From positions 372,001 to 436,000 of the forward strand of contig OZ287698.1 of NCBI GenBank assembly GCA_965649825.1: 64,000 nucleotides of DNA, read 5' to 3'. This DNA is from Penicillus capitatus. Lineage: Eukaryota > Chlorophyta. A program made the position numbers and the translations under genes. Numbering within the stretch: position 1 is the first letter of the stretch; each line of letters starts with the position of its first letter. The notes beneath the pieces are model-generated. The model was not told the DNA's origin. It did not search any database and saw nothing but the letters and a program-made list of their open reading frames with translations. Shown here one piece after another: positions 32,971 through 45,750 of the stretch.

Positions 32971-34031
32971 ATGTCTCGTCCCCTCGTCCTCTGCCTCTCG
33001 GCTTTCGTCGCTATCGCCGCGGCGTCTGCCTCCGTAGAAAGTGAGAACGCTGCCACGAGAGTCCAGGCACGCAGTGTCTGTTGCCGAGTGAAGATGCAGT
33101 CGGTTACGGCGCCGGAGACGAGCAGTGGCGCGGAGAGGTGGAGTGTCTTCTGTGGGAACCGCGATTGTTCCACTTGAAGGGCTTCCTCTCCGACGACGAG
33201 TGCGACCACCTGATCCAAATCGTGAGGGCAAAGCTCCTCCAGAGCTTTATGACGGCTGTGTCCCGTGCAGTCGAAGCACGGACTGCAGGTGTCGATGGTG
33301 GAGGATCCGGAAACGGGAGATAATGTTCCCAGCAAGTACAGGACGAGCACCGGGAGTTTCCTGGATCGAAGTGAGGCCATCGTCGAGACTGTTTGGCGAA
33401 TGCCTGGCATCTCCCTGTAGACTTTGATGACGTCGTCGGGAGGATCGAGCGAAGAGTGTCCCAGGTTAGCATGCTTCCTACGGGTAAGTCGCCGTCCAAT
33501 GCAGAATCGCCGTTGCCGCGCTGCGATGCGCACATGCGTTCTAGATCATCAGGAGGGGCTTCAGATCTTGAGGTACGAGAATGGACAGAGGTACGATGAG
33601 CACCACGACTTCTTTGAGTCCGCCAAGAACGTCAACTCCAAATTCGGAGGACAGCGAATCATCACCTTCCTTATGTACCTGTGAGTCCTTCGCCTGTGCG
33701 CTGTCGCAACTGGCGGACGGCGGTGCTGTTCAGGACGGATGTGGAAGCGGGTGGAGAGACGACGTTTCCCATCGCCGGGAAGAAGGTGGAGGGGGAAGGG
33801 TGGTCGGATTGCACACGAGGAAAATTCGCCGTCCGTCCAGTGAGCTTTCCTGCCGTCGCTGGCTGAGTTGATGGTCCGGTGCAGAAAAGGGGAGACGCCT
33901 TGATGTTCTATAACCTGCAGCCTGACCTGACTCTAGACTACAAGAGCATGCATGGTAGCTGCCCCGTCCTCGTGGGAGAGAAGTGGTCGGCGACCGCCTG
34001 GATCCACGTCTCTCCGTTTGAAGAACCCTAA
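32971..34031 (+). CDS. Secretory-pathway prolyl 4-hydroxylase
   Basis: 2-oxoglutarate/Fe(II) dioxygenase hydroxylating peptidyl proline. Begins with a signal peptide (MSRPLVLCLSAFVAIAAASA), so it acts in the ER/Golgi. Catalytic segments in several exons: LFHLKGFLSDDECDHLIQIV, LQILRYENGQRYDEHHDFFE with the H-x-D iron ligands, GGQRIITFLMYL, GGETTFP, and KRGDALMFYNLQPDLTLDYK followed by SMHGSCPVLVGEKWSATAWI, which supplies the distal His and the 2-oxoglutarate-binding Lys. Stop at 34029-34031. All ligand residues are present. This is the collagen/cell-wall type, not the cytosolic PHD/EGLN type. Confidence 0.85.
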
Positions 34032-34160
34032 CGAGTGTACGGCTATATACCCTGCCGATGATGAGACCACTCATTCGTGTGTCCTCTAGAGATCGGAATG
34101 GGGGAATCTGCGGGCGGAGATAGAGGAACTCACGACGAACAGCATCGATGCACGATCGTG

Positions 34161-36413
34161 TTACACTGTATGGGAAGCGACACTGCCAGTGTAATCCTTC
34201 AAACGCGTAATTGTCAGCGGAACGGCGTGCAGCGTGCCGTGCGTGACTGACTGAACCCGGACCGAAACGTAATCGCCGATGTCCGGAAATGACGAGCCTG
34301 TCGTGACAAACGCGTCAGAGAGTGATCCGACATCGTGACCGACCTTTGGATTCTAGGGATGTGCGATCTGGAAGCATCTGCCTCGGAAATACGACGCGCT
34401 TGAACGTGTCCGTCCGCCCCGTCAGAAATCCTTCGTGCTTCCGCGCGGCGTCCTCTACCAGTACCTACAGAAGAATGACATTCTCGTACAGCGAACGAGG
34501 TCGGGACCAGGTGTTCTCTTCCGATCTCTTTCTGATTCTCCTCGAAGAGTCTGTCCCTGAAGACTTCGATGACCTGCACAGAGACTGCGTCAGCGTCCGG
34601 ACGGAACGCTGGAGGCGTCGCCTTCTCGAGCCGCCGCTGTTTGATTTCCGAAGGCACATCGTCTGCCAGGTGTCTGTGGGCGTGCGTCTTCTCCCTTTCG
34701 GAGTATTTGAAAAGGAAGCCCTGTTCGTAGCCAACGCTTCGCATTAGGTTGACAGTGTCTTCGAATTCGGCATCCGTCTCGCCGCAGAAACCTGCGCCGC
34801 CGGTCGTCCGGAAATGGACGGCGCAGTCGAACAGGGTGTTACCCACGATGATGTCGGTGGACAGGGCGACACTCGGGATGCCGTGCCGGATTCTCTCGAT
34901 CAGTGCGTCGTAAGCTTCCCTGTCGTAACCCCGCCTCATGCGTCGCAGCACCGCAGAGTTCCCGCTCTGGGCAGGGACGTGCAACTGCTTGCACACATTG
35001 TCCCTCGACCGGACCACCTGGACACCACATCCAGTCAAGGAGAGGTTGGAGGGGACGGGGAAAACGTCGATGACGTCTTGCGAGAAGTCCTTTGGGTGTG
35101 GCGACGTGAAGCGAATGCGGATTTCGTCATCGACCGACGCCACGGCGTCCAGCAACTCGGCGAAGCTGACAGCTCCGTGCCTTCTGGGCTTGTACACGGA
35201 CGTGAAGCCCGGAGCGTAGACGGCGAAGGGGTCCCTAAGGGCAGCGTTCAGATGCGGTCTGCGTGTGTGGACCGGGTTCTAGCTCGGAGGGACGTTCCGG
35301 ACTGCTGCTGCGCGACCCGGTGTTGTCCGAGTAGGAATTGACATTCTGTCCCAGAAGCGTGATCTCCTTCACTCCCTGGTCCCTCAGGCGCCTGACCTCG
35401 TCGAGGATCGAGGACGCCGATCGACTTCTCTCCCTTCCTCTGCGCCAGGTAGTCGGAAGTCAGATCGCGATCCGCGCGTCGCACCTTGTGAAGGGGACGA
35501 TGCAGAACGCACACATGTTGTTGCATCCCCTCATGATGGACAGGAAGGCGGACACCTTTCCAGCGCGCCTCATCGGGACGATATCGGCGTACGTCTCTTC
35601 CAGGCTGAGCGCCACGTTCACCGCTCCCGATCCTTCGCTGGATGTCTAGGAGGCACGCGTCGCGCAGGCGAATGCTGGAAGCGGTGTGAGATGTCGACCT
35701 TGATTTTCTCCAGAAGATTCGGGAGGTCTCGGTAGGCGTCTGGCCCCACGACCAGGTCGGCCAGCTTCTCCCTGTCCAGGAGTCTGTCTTTCAGACGCTC
35801 GGCCATGCACCCCAGCACACCAATTACACTCCTGTCGACATGACTTATGTCGACGATGCCACGAGAATGTGTTCCACCCGTTGCGGCACAGCTGTCGCAG
35901 CTGTCGGAGTCGCGCCCAGACTTTGTTCTCTGGCTTCTCTCGGATGGCGCAGGTGTTCAGGAGTATCAGATCCGCCTCCATCACCTCATCCGTTTGGCCG
36001 TAGCCGTGCGATGCCAGAATAGACAAGACGACCTGAGAGAGCGTCTAGCAGGGGGAGGAGGATCCGATCCCTCACCTCCGAGTCGTTGACGTTCATCTGG
36101 CACCCGTATGTCTCGAGGTACACTCGGTAGCTGGAACTGGAATCGTGCGGCGCTGGAGTTCCTCTCGGCGCCTGAAGAGATACAGTGCTCTGATCTTGTT
36201 GTCGTGATGGGGATCCATCCGCACCAAAGGAAGTCCGAGTTGCCGTTTCTTCAAGAAATGCGCCAGATCTGGCCCGTCGCGCGCGACACTTCTGCCCTTG
36301 ACGTTCTGGGGCGTGACTTCCGCAGGAGGAGTGTGAGACGTGCTTGAAAGCGTTCTCCCGAACCACGAAATCCATCGAGTCCTGCGACAATGGCGGATCA
36401 GTGCGTCCATCAT
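34161..36413 (-). CDS. CDK5RAP1/MiaB-type tRNA methylthiotransferase
   Basis: Radical-SAM enzyme adding a 2-methylthio group to N6-isopentenyl-adenosine 37 of tRNAs, expected in mitochondria. N-terminal UPF0004 domain: [16 protein letters not shown] and [34 protein letters not shown]; radical-SAM cluster [68 protein letters not shown]; and a C-terminal TRAM-like stretch [20 protein letters not shown]. Several introns interrupt the frame and were not all placed. The Met at 36413 opens a basic Ser/Thr-rich leader compatible with mitochondrial import. Convergent with the hydroxylase gene. Confidence 0.87.
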
Positions 36414-38145
36414 GTTGGCCTCGATCGTCGGTCGTATTACAGAACGCGTGTTGTCACGTCAACTGTCGCGGCTGTCAGTGCGACGGATGATTTAAACAAA
36501 GGGAGCGTCGATGTGAGAATGCTTTCGAAGCCGTTTCCTCTCGCGTCCAAGCACAGTGCGACTCTGTTTGGCAAACGGACCAATTGGTAAGCGGTGAAGG
36601 TCACGACCGCTCTCCTTTTAGCCCGAGGATATTCATTTTACATTTACAACCTAGAGAGCTCAGTCGTGCATCCAACAAATAACCATCCTAGACTCTTCGT
36701 AGTACATACATGCATACTTGCGTAGTTTATTTGCGTAGAAGACGTCCAGTGCCCATAGTTGATTGATTTGTCGGCCAACCAAGGCATGCATACCATGCGT
36801 CGCACTTAAACGTGGATTGTGAGTATTTCAGAAATCGAAGAGCGTCTCGCCTTCGAGTGTTGCCGAACCTCCACGGAAACGCTCAGACGGTGTCAGTGGC
36901 CAGCTGTCTACCTTCGTGCAACTGACCAAAGAATTGTATAAATTCTGAAAACTATTGTTTGAACAGTCTTTGTTAAACGATACGCCTTCGTCGTATTCAT
37001 GTCTTCATTGACAACGCGACAACGGTTAAAAGGAAAAACCGATCGCGGTGTTCGTGAGAGGAGAGGTCCACGATCCGATGAGTTCTGATTCGTACTCTTG
37101 AGACACACGGACGAAGGGTGAGTAGACCATAGGATAGGAAGAAATGTGGATAACAGCGTCGTATATCATTCGTTTGACATGTCGTCGACGATTGACGACG
37201 ACACCTGGACGCCCAAACGTCCTTTAGCTTCCGAATGCCAGCAATGATGGACGTGATGGATTGCGCAGACACGCGTTCCGTTGTTGTCAATAAAAGAAGC
37301 CCGAAAAGAAACCGAACGACTCCCCGTGTTGTATAAAAATGTCATGTCGCGCCACGAAAGAAGAAGTGTTTGCCCCGAAACGGAAGATGGACGGTGTGTA
37401 TCTATCGACTGACTGATAGGCATGTCGGCAAGATGGAGAGACGGTCCATAATGAGGACATGATGGAGCAAGCACGGAAGGGGGGGACGACTAAAGAGACT
37501 GTCTGGCTGGTCAAGGGGCCATGCCGAGAAGGGGCACTCAGGGTCTTGTCAGCGGGGGTGTTGGGCTTGAAGGGGGCACGATTCTCTGGCTCGGGGCGAG
37601 GGGTGACTCACCAGCTTCGAGGGTCACATCGCACGAGCGGGTTAAGAGGGGAGGGAACGCTAGGTTGGGATCCTTTTGTTTGAAACATTTGTTCGTTGTA
37701 AACGTTCGAGTCATGAGGTTCAGTCTGGCTGACGAAGACGAGCCACGCCCGGTTACGCACGCGACAGTCCATTACCCACCGTTGTCACAGGGTTCGCCCT
37801 ACCTATCAGCTCTACGGTTTTGGAGGGAGGGAGAGCGTCGGAGTGTGGACGCGTCTGACCTATTCCAGCGGGGCGCTGACCAGGTGGTGCATAACGCCGG
37901 GCTGTACGATTCCCGACGCAGCTCCATTCACGACGAGCGGCACGAGCTCGCAGACGAGGCCGGTCCATCTACTCGACAAGGCGAGGGAGAGAGTCAGTTA
38001 TCCCCTCGAGCAGGAAATCTTCCCCGCGATACCCCTCGACAAGGCTGACAAGGCAGGCGATCTGTGCAGAGACTGATTATCTGTGCCTTGCGTCTACACC
38101 TCTCTTTCCGGCTAAGCGTTGTGCAAGCGCCATTAATAGACATTC
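36414..38145. other. Gene-poor interval
   Basis: About 1.7 kb with no recognised gene. The plus-strand frame at 37521-38048 is open for 175 codons but is Gly/Arg-rich with no motif and looks like composition-driven reading-through. AT-rich around 36600-37000. A solo LTR begins at 38151. Confidence 0.4.
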
Positions 38146-38150
38146 ACTAC

Positions 38151-38418
38151 TGTCACCGGTCGGCCGCACGGCGAAGACGAACTAACAGCGGAAGTCTTAC
38201 AAGCGTTCGGAGCAAGGTCTAGAACGGTTCAGATCCCCCCTTATATACCCGCGTGATGACGCGACTTCAGAGTCAGATGAGTTAGCCCCACTGTCAGGAC
38301 CATAGAACAGCGTCCCTAAACGCATTTGGACATTGTCTGACAAGACAGCCAAGGCCCCTTGAGATAATGCCCTATGCACAACAAGACAGTCACATCGACA
38401 AGGAAATCTTGGTGACAA
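38151..38418. repeat. Solo LTR, family A, copy 1
   Basis: 268-bp element starting TGTCACCGGTCGG and ending TTGGTGACA, flanked by the 5-bp target duplication ACTAC (38146-38150 and 38419-38423). Related along its length to the LTRs at 52969-53228 and 53827-54093: all share the CGGAGCAAGGTC-like block, a CTTATATACCC-like TATA region and the terminal TGTC/GACA. No internal retroelement sequence is next to it, so it is a solo LTR left by recombination. Confidence 0.85.
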
Positions 38419-38739
38419 CTACCTGTGCGGTTAAATGAACAGTCGAATCGGTCGGATATACCGCGGTCGGTCGATTCTGGACGTAACGGGCAGGATGTCG
38501 TTCCCCGTCGAAGCTACAGCGCCGTAGATTCCGTAGCCGCGTAACGCGTTGTCATTGGCTCTTGTCGTCAGCTCGTTGTCTGATCGAGCGATCGCATTCA
38601 TCAGCCGAACAATTCCGCGACCCCTTCATTGTTTTTTCGACACCAGTGACTCCATCCGCTATATAGAAACACTCGAAGCGCATGCCGGTGATTTAACTGC
38701 TCTCTTTAGGCGTCCTCAGTGCGATTGCGACGGACAACA

Positions 38740-38830
38740 TTCCTCCCAGTCAAACGATTTACACTTGGTGCAGAACCTGCCGGAGAACATAAACAAGCCG
38801 ATGCTCTCGATGCTGTTCGAGCACTTTGTT
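38740..38830 (+). pseudogene. Chimeric fragment of the U1A-like gene
   Basis: A stretch resembling the start of the U1A-like protein (PPSQTIY for MDIAPSQTIY) is joined directly to the start of its second RRM (LVQNLPENINKPMLSMLFEH), with RRM1 and the linker missing. DNA similarity to 29226-29760 is clear but imperfect. It ends where the 516-bp repeat of the hydrolase genes begins. Too short to encode a working protein unless spliced to something downstream. Confidence 0.65.
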
Positions 38831-39328
38831 TCCATTTCGGCTTCCTGTCTCACACGAAGTGAGGGACATGCGCAAGACAAAGTCTTTCGATGCAGCGTTC
38901 TGCCACGAACTGTCAATATGGGAACCCGCACCACATGCAGAGACGGAAGACACAAACGAAGACACAACAGATGCTGGAATGTGTTACTTGCTGTGCAGAA
39001 CTGACCATTGGCGATGGAATAGCGCGTTGCGGCCACTCGAATATGCAGAGACGAGCACGTCGCTTCTCGTGCCGTCGGGTCAGTGTCAAGCACAACTGCC
39101 ACACGTCATGTTCTGCACAACTCTTAAGGTTTCTCCCGCCAGCACGCGTCTATCTCCAGATCTCTCTGCACGGAGAGGAGTCGCCGCGAGAAACAGAACG
39201 GCGAAGACGGCAGCCGTGCCGTGGAGCGAAAGGGAGAAACACGTTGAATTCAGCAACAGCGAAGGAAACACTCTTGTCGGTGACGTTGTGGAGTCTGCCT
39301 CCTCAGACACCGTCGTCTTGTGCCATGG
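38813..39328. repeat. 516-bp direct repeat, copy 1
   Basis: Appears base-for-base identical to 40384-40899. It begins at CTGTTCGAGCAC and ends at GTGCCATGG. It covers sequence upstream of the hydrolase start and the first ~220 bases of coding sequence; beyond it the two hydrolase genes differ at many positions. Confidence 0.85.
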
Positions 39329-40079
39329 ATTACGACGCAACAGAAACGACAATCTCCTTCGTTCTCTGGTGGAAAGACTTGACGCAGAAGGAACATCTTC
39401 CTTACGATTCGATTTCTCTGGAATGGGCGAAAGCGGAGGACCGACAAAACCTTTCAACCTGCGGACGGAGACGGAGGACATCCGCAGTGCAGTCGAATAC
39501 CTGAGAAGCGAAGGGCGAGAGATCGTTGGATTGATCGGTAACGACAGGCTTAACATTTCTGCTGATGAAATCGTCTGCAGGTCACAGTCGAGGCGCAGCT
39601 AATGCATTGCGGTACGCTTCGCTCTACGATGACATTCCCAGAGTTATCAGCATTGCCGGCTCCATTATCTCCGGCACTCGATCTTTGCAAATGGAGCCTT
39701 CGGAAATAGAAGCTCGACTCGAGCGAGACGGTAAAATCGAAATTAGAGCAACCCGAGCAGATGGGACAGATTTAACATTTTCTTTCTCAAGAGAGGTAGA
39801 CGTCAAACAAAGCGACAAAACAATGCGAGGAGTTCGATGCAGGACGTGGAGATGATAAAGGGCATCGAGATGGAGGAGGAATGCAAGAAGATCGATACAA
39901 CAGAGGTGCTTTCTATCGTCGGGACGGAAGACCGCAGTTTTTCTCCTGATGCGGCGAAGACTCTAGACCGATGCATTCGGCAACATGAGATGTTCTTTAT
40001 TGAGGGCGCGGAACACTTCTTCGCGGATCCCAAGCATCTACAGATGATGGTGGACAAATGTGTGGCGTTTTTGTCGTGA
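39108..40079 (+). CDS. Alpha/beta hydrolase, tandem copy 1
   Basis: Exons 39108-39537, 39581-39795, 39843-40079 (introns 43 and 47 nt); 293 aa. Serine-hydrolase fold: VVLCHGLRRNR oxyanion strand, SLRFDFSGMGESGGP, and the nucleophile elbow GHSRG formed across the first splice junction (GLIG-HSRGAANALRY). The acid is probably the Asp/Glu after VLSIVGTED and the His lies in IEGAEHFFADPKHL. A basic Ser/Thr-rich N-terminus precedes the domain and may be a targeting leader. Substrate unknown; closest in pattern to small esterase/acylpeptidase-like proteins of plants and bacteria. Tandem copy at 40679-41653. Confidence 0.82.
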
Positions 40080-40383
40080 CATTGTGACAGTCCTCTCTCT
40101 TATTCGAATTCATGTTTCCATATTCGGGCTGTCGACTGAAGAGAAAAAGGGACTGCATAAACAATCGACGCGTTAGATAAAATGAAGAACATGTCAACAT
40201 CGCATACGGACGCCAACACAGACGGTCATCTTTGCTTTTCATGCGACCGGCCGCCTCCGACAGTGTGCACTCTGTCGTCCGATTTGTTGGCGAGACCCAG
40301 AGTAATGGATGGCTGACAAGGTCGTTTGTTCTTCGGAACGGGACGGTGTTATCCGTCACGACTCGCATCGTACGGCAATCACA

Positions 40384-40899
40384 CTGTTCGAGCACTTTGT
40401 TTCCATTTCGGCTTCCTGTCTCACACGAAGTGAGGGACATGCGCAAGACAAAGTCTTTCGATGCAGCGTTCTGCCACGAACTGTCAATATGGGAACCCGC
40501 ACCACATGCAGAGACGGAAGACACAAACGAAGACACAACAGATGCTGGAATGTGTTACTTGCTGTGCAGAACTGACCATTGGCGATGGAATAGCGCGTTG
40601 CGGCCACTCGAATATGCAGAGACGAGCACGTCGCTTCTCGTGCCGTCGGGTCAGTGTCAAGCACAACTGCCACACGTCATGTTCTGCACAACTCTTAAGG
40701 TTTCTCCCGCCAGCACGCGTCTATCTCCAGATCTCTCTGCACGGAGAGGAGTCGCCGCGAGAAACAGAACGGCGAAGACGGCAGCCGTGCCGTGGAGCGA
40801 AAGGGAGAAACACGTTGAATTCAGCAACAGCGAAGGAAACACTCTTGTCGGTGACGTTGTGGAGTCTGCCTCCTCAGACACCGTCGTCTTGTGCCATGG
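40384..40899. repeat. 516-bp direct repeat, copy 2
   Basis: Second copy of the perfect repeat, 1,571 bp downstream of the first, covering the same part of the second hydrolase gene. Confidence 0.85.
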
Positions 40900-41653
40900 C
40901 CATCGACGCAATAGAAACGAGAATCTGCTTCGTTCTCTCGTGGAGCGACTTGACACAGAAGGGATATCCTCATTGCGATTCGATTTCTCTGGAATGGGCG
41001 AAAGTGGAGGACCGGTAAGATTTGCCAACCTGCGGACGGAGACGGAGGACATCCGCAGTGCAGTCGAATACCTGAGAAGCGAAGGGCGAGAGATCGTTGG
41101 ATTGATCGGTAACGACAGGCTTAACATTTCTGCTGATGAAATCGTCTGCAGGTCACAGTCGAGGCGCACTCAATGCGTTGCGGTATGCTTCGCTCTATGA
41201 TGACATTCCCAGAGTTATCAGTATTGCCGGCTCTATCGTTTCTGGCATTCGAGGTTTTAAGATGGAGCCTTCGGAAATAGAAGCTCGACTCGAGCGAGAT
41301 GGTAAGATCGAAATTAAGGCAACTCAAGCAGATGGGAGAGTTTTAACGAACTCCTTCTCGAGAAAGGTAGACGTCAAACAAAGCGACAAAGGAATGTGAT
41401 TGGTTCAATTCAGGACGTGGAGAGGCTGAAAGGTATTGATACGGAAGAGGAATGCAAGAGGATCGTTAAAACGAAGGTGCTTTCCATCGCCGGGACGGAA
41501 GACAATGTTATTTTCCCTCCCGGTGCGACACTCACTTTTGACCGATGCATTCGGCAACATGAAATGTTATTTATTGACGGCGCGGGACACTACTTCGCGG
41601 ATCCCAAGCATCTACAGATGATGGTGGACAAATGTGTGGCGTTTTTGTCGTGA
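40679..41653 (+). CDS. Alpha/beta hydrolase, tandem copy 2
   Basis: Exons 40679-41108, 41152-41366, 41414-41653; 294 aa. Same architecture and intron positions as copy 1: VVLCHGHRRNRNENLL, SLRFDFSGMGESGG, GHSRGALNALRYASLYDD across the splice junction, and the His segment IDGAGHYFADPKHLQ. The first ~220 coding bases are identical to copy 1, the rest differs by scattered substitutions and one codon (TEDNVIFPPGATLT). Both copies keep the catalytic residues, so both are probably functional. Confidence 0.82.
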
Positions 41654-41804
41654 CATTGTGACAGTCCTCTCTCTTCCCTTTTTCGAATTCATCTCTTTAT
41701 TCATCTGACCCGCGACCGTAGTGAAAAGTGCGAATGCATTAAATAGGTCGACGCCAGAATCAGTGTTTCAACATGCCTCGCTGACGGATCCGTCAGCTTT
41801 CTAG

Positions 41805-43786
<1,982 letters not shown>

Positions 43787-43924
43787 GCGTCGTCGATGTG
43801 ACGTCGAACCCCGAAACCTTTTACAGTCAGTCTTCTCTCATGGCCAGATTATCAATCCTGTGCACGGATGACAGAGTGTGTACAGACAGAGAATCTATGG
43901 ACGAAGACAGCCACACCCGCACTT

Positions 43925-44295
43925 TCACTTTTTCTTGTCTCTAATCGCCTTTTTCCTCCCCATCCGGGACAGACGAATGACCTGTGAATTGTACGGAATG
44001 CAGGGCAGGCCGGGTGCTCATGCCGCACCTCATATTCAGTCAAAGCGCCAACTCCTTGTTCGTTGTACTTCTTTACGAGTTCCTTTAGCGTCGGCTGCTT
44101 CGTCAGAAGCTTCCACACGAAGTCAGGATAGGCGTCGTCGGGAAGGATGGCTGGATCGGCTTGATTCTTTAGAAAGGCACAAGGAACGACGTTCTCTGCT
44201 TTCTTGGCGTCCTCCGAAAACGATCGCGACCAGACACGCCTCCAATTGCCAACACGCGACGCCGCTTTGCTCAGACGCCATGGATGGAACAGCAT
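43925..44295 (-). CDS. Mitochondrial ribosomal protein mL54
   Basis: Exons 44295-44029 and 43981-43925; 107 aa. Basic presequence (MLFHPWRLSKAASRVGNWRR), then LKNQADPAILPDDAYPDFVW, LLTKQPTLKELVKKYNEQG and a basic C-terminus (RLSRMGRKKAIRDKKK), matching the short mL54 family of the mitochondrial large subunit. The 47-nt intron is needed to reach the typical basic end. Divergent from AP-4 sigma across 61 bp. Confidence 0.78.
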
Positions 44296-44356
44296 CGACG
44301 GACTGCGTTCACGTAATCGTCAACGGCATCATCTCTCATTTGAGTCTCGTCCCACC
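44296..44356. promoter_or_regulatory. 61-bp divergent intergenic interval
   Basis: Separates the start codons of mL54 (minus) and AP-4 sigma (plus); must contain or overlap both promoters. Confidence 0.35.
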
Positions 44357-44950
44357 ATGGCTATCAAGTTTTTGCTGATGGTGAACAAACAGGGGCAGAC
44401 GCGTCTGGCTAAATACTTCGACGAGTTTCTCAGTGTCGACGAGAGGCGTGTCCTCGAGGGCGAAATCGTTCGAAAATGCCTCGCCCGTACAGACAAACAA
44501 GTAACAGACACCGGCCCTTTGCTCTATCCTTACAGCCGACTGCCTCCCAGTGTTCCTTCATCGAGCATCGCAGATACACGATCGTCTACCGAAGATACGC
44601 CTCTCTTTTTTTCCTAGTCGGTATAGACGAGGAAGAGGTGCCGTCCTTCTGCTGATAGCGACCTCTTCTTCGATGTCCTCTTGTGCCAGAATGAGTTGGC
44701 GATTCTTGAGTTTATTCACGCCGTGGTGGAGGTGTTGGACAAGAACTTTGCACACGTCTGTGAACTGGACATCATGTACAACATCGAAACGGTACTGACT
44801 CATCATGGATATGTTTCCTCTCTACTAAGCTCGAGACGTCAGGTGCATTTTATACTGGATGAGATGTTGTTGAACGGATGTGTCGTGGACATCAATCAAC
44901 AGAACGTGCTCGCTCCTGTCAAACTCATCGATCGCGTTGTAAAGGAATGA
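44357..44950 (+). CDS. AP4S1: AP-4 complex sigma subunit
   Basis: Small subunit of the AP-4 trans-Golgi coat adaptor. Exons 44357-44500, 44551-44637, 44690-44791, 44843-44950; 146 aa, close to the family's 144. Longin-fold motifs: MAIKFLLMVNKQGQTRLAKY, RKCLARTDKQ, CSFIEHRRYTIVYRRYASLF, FIHAVVEVLDKNFAHVCELD and HFILDEMLLNGCVVDINQQN. The FLMVNKQGQTRL start and LDEMLLNG(C)V match AP-4 better than AP-1/2/3 sigma. Presence of AP-4 suggests a complete set of coat adaptors in this organism. Confidence 0.92.
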
Positions 44951-45750
44951 AACATTGCTTGCATAAGATCAACGTGTAAGGCATGGATTCGGAAAGTGTG
45001 GTCGATCGTCGTCATGCATCGCATCTTATCGACGATGATGCCCGAAATGTCCTTCATACACTCGATGGTTCGTTCCGGAATAAGGACATGTAGGTCTCGA
45101 ACTTTGCTCATCTGGATGAGGGCCGCTTCTCTAGAAGGGAATACGCGAAAACGGCAGACGTCTAATCATGTCGTACCGCAACACCTCGTTCGACAAAAGA
45201 TGTGCGCGTTGTGAATGAAAAGACGCCTTCGTTTCATTATGACGTCGTATAAGACCTAAATGTGTTCTCGCAATGAGCTCTGTGCGCCCTCAAATGTTTA
45301 AGCTTTTTGGGAGGTTCTGTACTTTCTCTGAACACGCTTTTCTCGATGTTCCCACAACTGAGGTTCGGATCCTGACTTTCGTGGGTATTCAAAGATGAAA
45401 CTGCTGTGCTCTTGCCGAGGCTACGAAGAGACGCATAGCTGCGGGACTTTCGTAGTATGTGAAAAGTATGCAAGAAATATAAATGTGTTCTCGAGAGACA
45501 TAGCATATGTTGATCGTTGCATAATGTGTAATCAATCCTCAATAATTCTTCTGGGGACACGGATTGTATCACAGTAATTTGGTGATGGCAATAAATCGTC
45601 TGTCGCTGCCTCGTCGCAGAAACGAACGGTAAACCAAACGATCTTACAAGAAGCGATCGTGAACAACGTCATTATCCTTTATGCGAGGATGTAAGTGATA
45701 TCGTCAATATAGATGTTTTTGATTGTGGAGACATTGACACTGAAAACAGA
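44951..45750. other. Intergenic, no gene seen
   Basis: 800 bp of AT-richer sequence between AP-4 sigma and the end of ABCA copy 2 (convergent). Only short frames without motifs. Confidence 0.5.

Noticed and set aside
31876-33231. 451-codon minus-strand ORF running from the kinase into the hydroxylase gene
   Set aside because: Only its 3' part carries the PH domain. The upstream part overlaps the opposite-strand prolyl hydroxylase and lacks motifs, so it was not accepted as a full gene.
32971-34031. Prolyl hydroxylase as the HIF-type partner of the VHL-like proteins
   Set aside because: It has a clear signal peptide and collagen/cell-wall-type motifs, so it acts in the secretory pathway, away from a cytosolic E3 adaptor.
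37521-38048. 175-codon plus-strand ORF
   Set aside because: Low-complexity Gly/Arg/Asp composition, no domain, and next to a solo LTR.
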